Assembly: GCA_030527105.1 (NCBI GenBank)
Contig: JAUNBK010000012.1
Location: forward strand, 1 to 51,196
From: Planctomycetia bacterium
GTDB lineage: Bacteria; Planctomycetota; Planctomycetia; Pirellulales; Thermoguttaceae
Length of the DNA stretch: 51,196 bases
Direction: 5' to 3'
In this document: positions 50,934-51,196 of the stretch, in pieces
Position numbering within the stretch: position 1 is the stretch's first letter
Layout of the letters: each line of letters starts with the position of its first letter
Position numbers and translations under genes: made by a program
The notes under the pieces: generated by a model
Seen by the model: only the letters and a program-made list of their open reading frames with translations
The model's database searches: none
Told to the model about the DNA's origin: nothing

Positions 50934-51196
50934 GAGGGGTGCCTTGGATATTTTTCTCATTTCTCAATTTGTGCCACATTTTCGTTTGCGATTTGGCTGG
51001 AAGCGCCCCTCCGACCCATAGGTTGGGCGCTGTTGTGCGTTTAGGAGGAATGCGGCGTAAGTGTTGTGTTGATTTTTGAACATAATCGTTTTGGTTCGCG
51101 ATCTTCCAACCTCTCAAACTCTCCTTCAAAACCCCATTGTCCCCCAAATGGGCATTCACAAAATTTGAAGGGACATTTCCAATTTCCATTTCCCAT
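50934..51196. other. End of window, no gene recognised
   Basis: An open minus-strand frame (51189-50866) runs across this area but has no ribosome site and overlaps the GYF_2 promoter. It may be part of a gene decayed or cut by the window edge. It shares a 22-nt sequence (TTTTGAAGGAGAGTTTGAG+AGG) with 24632-24653. Confidence 0.4.

Noticed and set aside
50866..51189. Minus-strand open frame of 107 aa at the window end
   Set aside because: No ribosome site, unusual composition, and it covers the GYF_2 promoter. It cannot be judged without sequence beyond the edge.

Overview
The window looks like a chromosomal segment of a planctomycete, probably an anaerobic, fibre-degrading gut or sediment lineage of the Pirellulales/Thermoguttaceae type. 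The evidence is three DUF1559 proteins with the planctomycete-typical type IV prepilin-like N-terminus (FTLVELLVVIAIIGMLVGLL), PEP-CTERM sorting signals, a secreted PD40/haem protein of the hydrazine-synthase-alpha-like kind, a zinc-ribbon/GYF protein, and a 2-oxoacid:ferredoxin oxidoreductase that points to anaerobic metabolism. A secreted GH10 xylanase and a secreted FAD oxidoreductase suggest life on plant polysaccharide. The taxonomic call is inference from gene content only.

Layout. 1-5.7 kb: tRNA-Cys, a secreted PD40/CxxCH protein, small membrane proteins and a GNAT acetyltransferase. 5.8-8.2 kb (minus): phenylacetate-CoA ligase-like enzyme and family-4 uracil-DNA glycosylase. 8.6-12.3 kb: DUF1559 protein, HEAT-like secreted protein, sugar-phosphate isomerase-like protein. 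12.4-13.5 kb (minus): secreted protein with a PD-(D/E)XK-like nuclease motif and a glycine-zipper tail. 13.6-22.4 kb: the CRISPR island. 22.6-26.1 kb: FAD oxidoreductase and a second DUF1559 protein. 26.1-30.7 kb (minus): partial Tad pilus operon. 30.9-34.0 kb: alkaline-phosphatase-superfamily protein and GH10 xylanase. 34.0-37.0 kb (minus): third DUF1559 protein and a PEP-CTERM surface protein whose signal peptide contains an (AT)12 tract. 37.6-39.6 kb (minus): a dead HtrA-like protein and a PIN/TRAM protein. 40.0-50.8 kb: a small planctomycete protein, then on the minus strand an EF-G-like factor, a UmuD-like protein, asnS, an MnmE-like GTPase, cysC, ferredoxin oxidoreductase genes and a GYF protein.

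The most important content is a type VI-D CRISPR-Cas13d locus. The 906-residue effector matches known Cas13d along its whole length and carries two HEPN RxxxxH motifs, R216-H221 and R797-H802. It overlaps cas1, which overlaps cas2. Upstream lies a gene with an RNase H-like (DUF3800-like) core and a TPR-like C-terminus, apparently broken by a 1-nt frameshift. Two arrays with the same 36-nt repeat flank the genes and are transcribed outward from near-identical leaders. The repeat folds like other Cas13d direct repeats. Some spacers, read as crRNA, are antisense to a Shine-Dalgarno plus ATG, as expected for an RNA-targeting system. Cas13d is best known from Firmicutes (Ruminococcus, Eubacterium), usually with WYL accessory proteins; here there is no WYL gene, and the adaptation genes are type II-A-like.

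Other notable items are a possible phase-variable switch in the PEP-CTERM protein, and a dispersed family of about seven ~105-nt structured intergenic repeats, one of which shows a compensatory stem change.
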